Shown here: positions 4,232-5,566 of the stretch, piece by piece
Layout: every line of letters starts with the position of its first letter
Numbering within the stretch: the first letter of the stretch is position 1
DNA from: Clostridiaceae bacterium
Lineage (GTDB): Bacteria; Bacillota; Clostridia; Oscillospirales; Acutalibacteraceae
Assembly: GCA_016292575.1 (NCBI GenBank)
Contig: JAEDIH010000116.1
Location: 1 to 5,566 of the forward strand
DNA length: 5,566 nucleotides
Direction: 5' to 3'
Program-made: the position numbers and the translations under genes
The notes under the pieces: generated by a model
Told to the model about the DNA's origin: nothing
What the model saw: the letters and a program-made list of their open reading frames with translations, nothing else
Databases searched by the model: none

Positions 4232-5566
4232 TTTAACAGTCTCCCTGAACTTTACCGCGCCGTTTTCAAGCACACATTCATACTTGTGCTTCGGCAGAAC
4301 GGTTCCGTCAAGAATCTGCTCGGAAAGCTTGTCTTCAACCTTCGACTGAATCGCGCGGCGAAGCGGTCTTGCGCCGTAAACGGGGTCGAAGCCCGCGTTG
4401 GAAACCAGCTCAACAACCTCGGGAGAAAAGCTCATTTCAATCTCCATGTCTTTGAGCCTTTCAGTCGTTTTATTAAGCATACGCGCGGCGATCTCATGAA
4501 TTTCGTCTTTGGTAAGCTGGTTGAACACTATGATTTCGTCAACACGGTTGAGAAACTCCGGTCTGAACGCCTTTTTAAGCTCGCCCATGACTGCGTCATG
4601 GATTCTGGTATCGTCAAGCGCACCGTTGTCCTCGCTTGCATTCTTAAAGCCTATCTCCTTGCCCTCGCCTGCAATGAGCTTTGCGCCGACATTTGAGGTC
4701 ATGATGATAACGGTATTTTTGAAGTCAACGTGCCTGCCCTGCGAGTCGGTAAGAACGCCGTCATCAAGAATCTGCAGCAGCATATTGAAAACGTCCGGGT
4801 GCGCCTTTTCAATTTCATCAAAAAGAATAACGCTGTACGGCTTTCTTCTGACCTGCTCGGTCAGCTCGCCGCCCTCCTCATAGCCGACATATCCCGGAGG
4901 CGAGCCGACAAGACGAGAGGTGCTGTGCTTTTCCATGAATTCGGACATATCGAAGCGGATAACGGCGTTTTCATCACCGAACATTGCAGCACCGAGCGCC
5001 TTGCAAAGCTCTGTTTTGCCAACACCGGTAGGTCCGAGGAAAATGAACGAGCCGAGCGGTCTTTTCGGGTCCTTCAGTCCGCTCCTGCCGCGCCTGATTG
5101 CTCTTGCAACGGCGGAAACTGCCTTATCCTGACCGACGATGCGCTTGTGGAGTATATCCTCCATTTCAAGCAGGCGCCGGCTTTCCTCCCTCGTAAGCTC
5201 GGTTACGGGGATACCCGTCCAGCCCGACACAATTTGCGCAACTTCATTCGGGGTGACCTCGCCGCCTACTCTGGCAGCTTCCTCTTTCCAGTTTGTCCTT
5301 GAAGCGGTGAGCTTTGAGCGAAGCTCCTTTTCCCTGTCACGAAGCGACGCGGCTCTTTCAAAGTCCTGCGAATTGACGGCGGCCGCCTTCTCCTCGTTAA
5401 TCTGCTTGATATCGTCTTCAATCTTCTTGATCTCGGGCGGCGTTGTAAAAGAGCGCAGCCTTACCCTTGACGCGGCCTCGTCAACAAGGTCAATAGCCTT
5501 ATCCGGCAGATACCTGTCGGTGATATATCTTGAGGACATCTTGACTGCGGCAACGATAGCGTCATC
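4223..5566 (-). CDS. clpC: ATP-dependent Clp protease ATP-binding subunit ClpC, 5' end outside window
   Basis: C-terminal 447 residues of an AAA+ unfoldase (full family length about 810-820) that feeds proteins to the ClpP peptidase. The frame stays open to the window edge, and the first residues DDAIVAAVKMSSRYITDRYL belong to the end of the first AAA+ domain, so Met10 is internal. The middle region at about 45-91 is UVR-like (AAAVNSQDFERAASLRDREK), which marks ClpC rather than ClpB. The second AAA+ domain has Walker A GPTGVGKT at 178-185, pore loop GYVGY at 225-229, Walker B VILFDE at 246-251, sensor-1 TSN at 290-292, arginine finger region FRPEFLNRVDE near 340 and sensor-2 GAR at 398-400. 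IGF at 305-307 is the expected ClpP-docking loop. Nothing is missing. Its usual partners ctsR and mcsAB would lie upstream, out of view. Confidence 0.95.
   Translation of the reverse strand, partial: DDAIVAAVKMSSRYITDRYLPDKAIDLVDEAASRVRLRSFTTPPEIKKIEDDIKQINEEKAAAVNSQDFERAASLRDREKELRSKLTASRTNWKEEAARVGGEVTPNEVAQIVSGWTGIPVTELTREESRRLLEMEDILHKRIVGQDKAVSAVARAIRRGRSGLKDPKRPLGSFIFLGPTGVGKTELCKALGAAMFGDENAVIRFDMSEFMEKHSTSRLVGSPPGYVGYEEGGELTEQVRRKPYSVILFDEIEKAHPDVFNMLLQILDDGVLTDSQGRHVDFKNTVIIMTSNVGAKLIAGEGKEIGFKNASEDNGALDDTRIHDAVMGELKKAFRPEFLNRVDEIIVFNQLTKDEIHEIAARMLNKTTERLKDMEIEMSFSPEVVELVSNAGFDPVYGARPLRRAIQSKVEDKLSEQILDGTVLPKHKYECVLENGAVKFRETVKVQ

Noticed and set aside
4163..5302. Long plus-strand open frames (4163-4696 and 4730-5302) opposite clpC
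   Set aside because: The minus frame is an unbroken ClpC. These are frame shadows favoured by its codon use, and they have no start signals.
5539..5566. Met codon at 5539 as the start of a short ClpC-like protein
   Set aside because: The frame continues upstream to the window edge with conserved ClpC residues, so this Met is internal and the gene is simply cut by the window.

Overview
The window is a stretch of bacterial chromosome in which every gene I can support lies on the minus strand, so it reads from high to low coordinates. It looks like a low-to-moderate GC Firmicute, most likely a gut-type Clostridia (Oscillospirales-like). The grounds are a ClpC with a UVR-type middle region, an amino-acid binding protein made as a lipoprotein, strong AAGGAGG-type ribosome binding sites with TTG and GTG starts, and compact intrinsic terminators. 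The genus is inference.

In transcription order: (1) 5566-4223, the C-terminal part of clpC, an AAA+ unfoldase of the Clp protease, cut by the window edge and closed by a hairpin terminator at about 4174-4213. (2) 4125-3903, a self-contained transcription unit. It has a near-consensus extended -10 promoter, two nearly identical 14-bp direct repeats 43 bp apart around and upstream of the -35, a good Shine-Dalgarno, a 35-codon ORF and a strong terminator. The ORF encodes an almost pure amphipathic helix and is the most intriguing item here. (3) 3886-2297, a probable two-gene unit: a GtrA-family four-helix membrane protein with a lysine/glutamate-rich tail, then a metallo-beta-lactamase-fold hydrolase with a complete dinuclear metal site. 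(4) 2278-1, a polar amino acid ABC importer in the order binding lipoprotein, permease, ATPase. The ATPase is cut by the window edge just at Walker B.

The importer has its own strong promoter surrounded by several inverted repeats, and a hairpin terminator between the binding-protein and permease genes. This is expected to give much more binding protein than membrane components. The permease starts at TTG and the ATPase at GTG, overlapping the permease end by 11 bp, so they are probably translationally coupled. I see no mobile element, CRISPR, tRNA or rRNA. Apart from the 35-aa peptide unit, the region reads as ordinary core genome, and no large novel system is evident.
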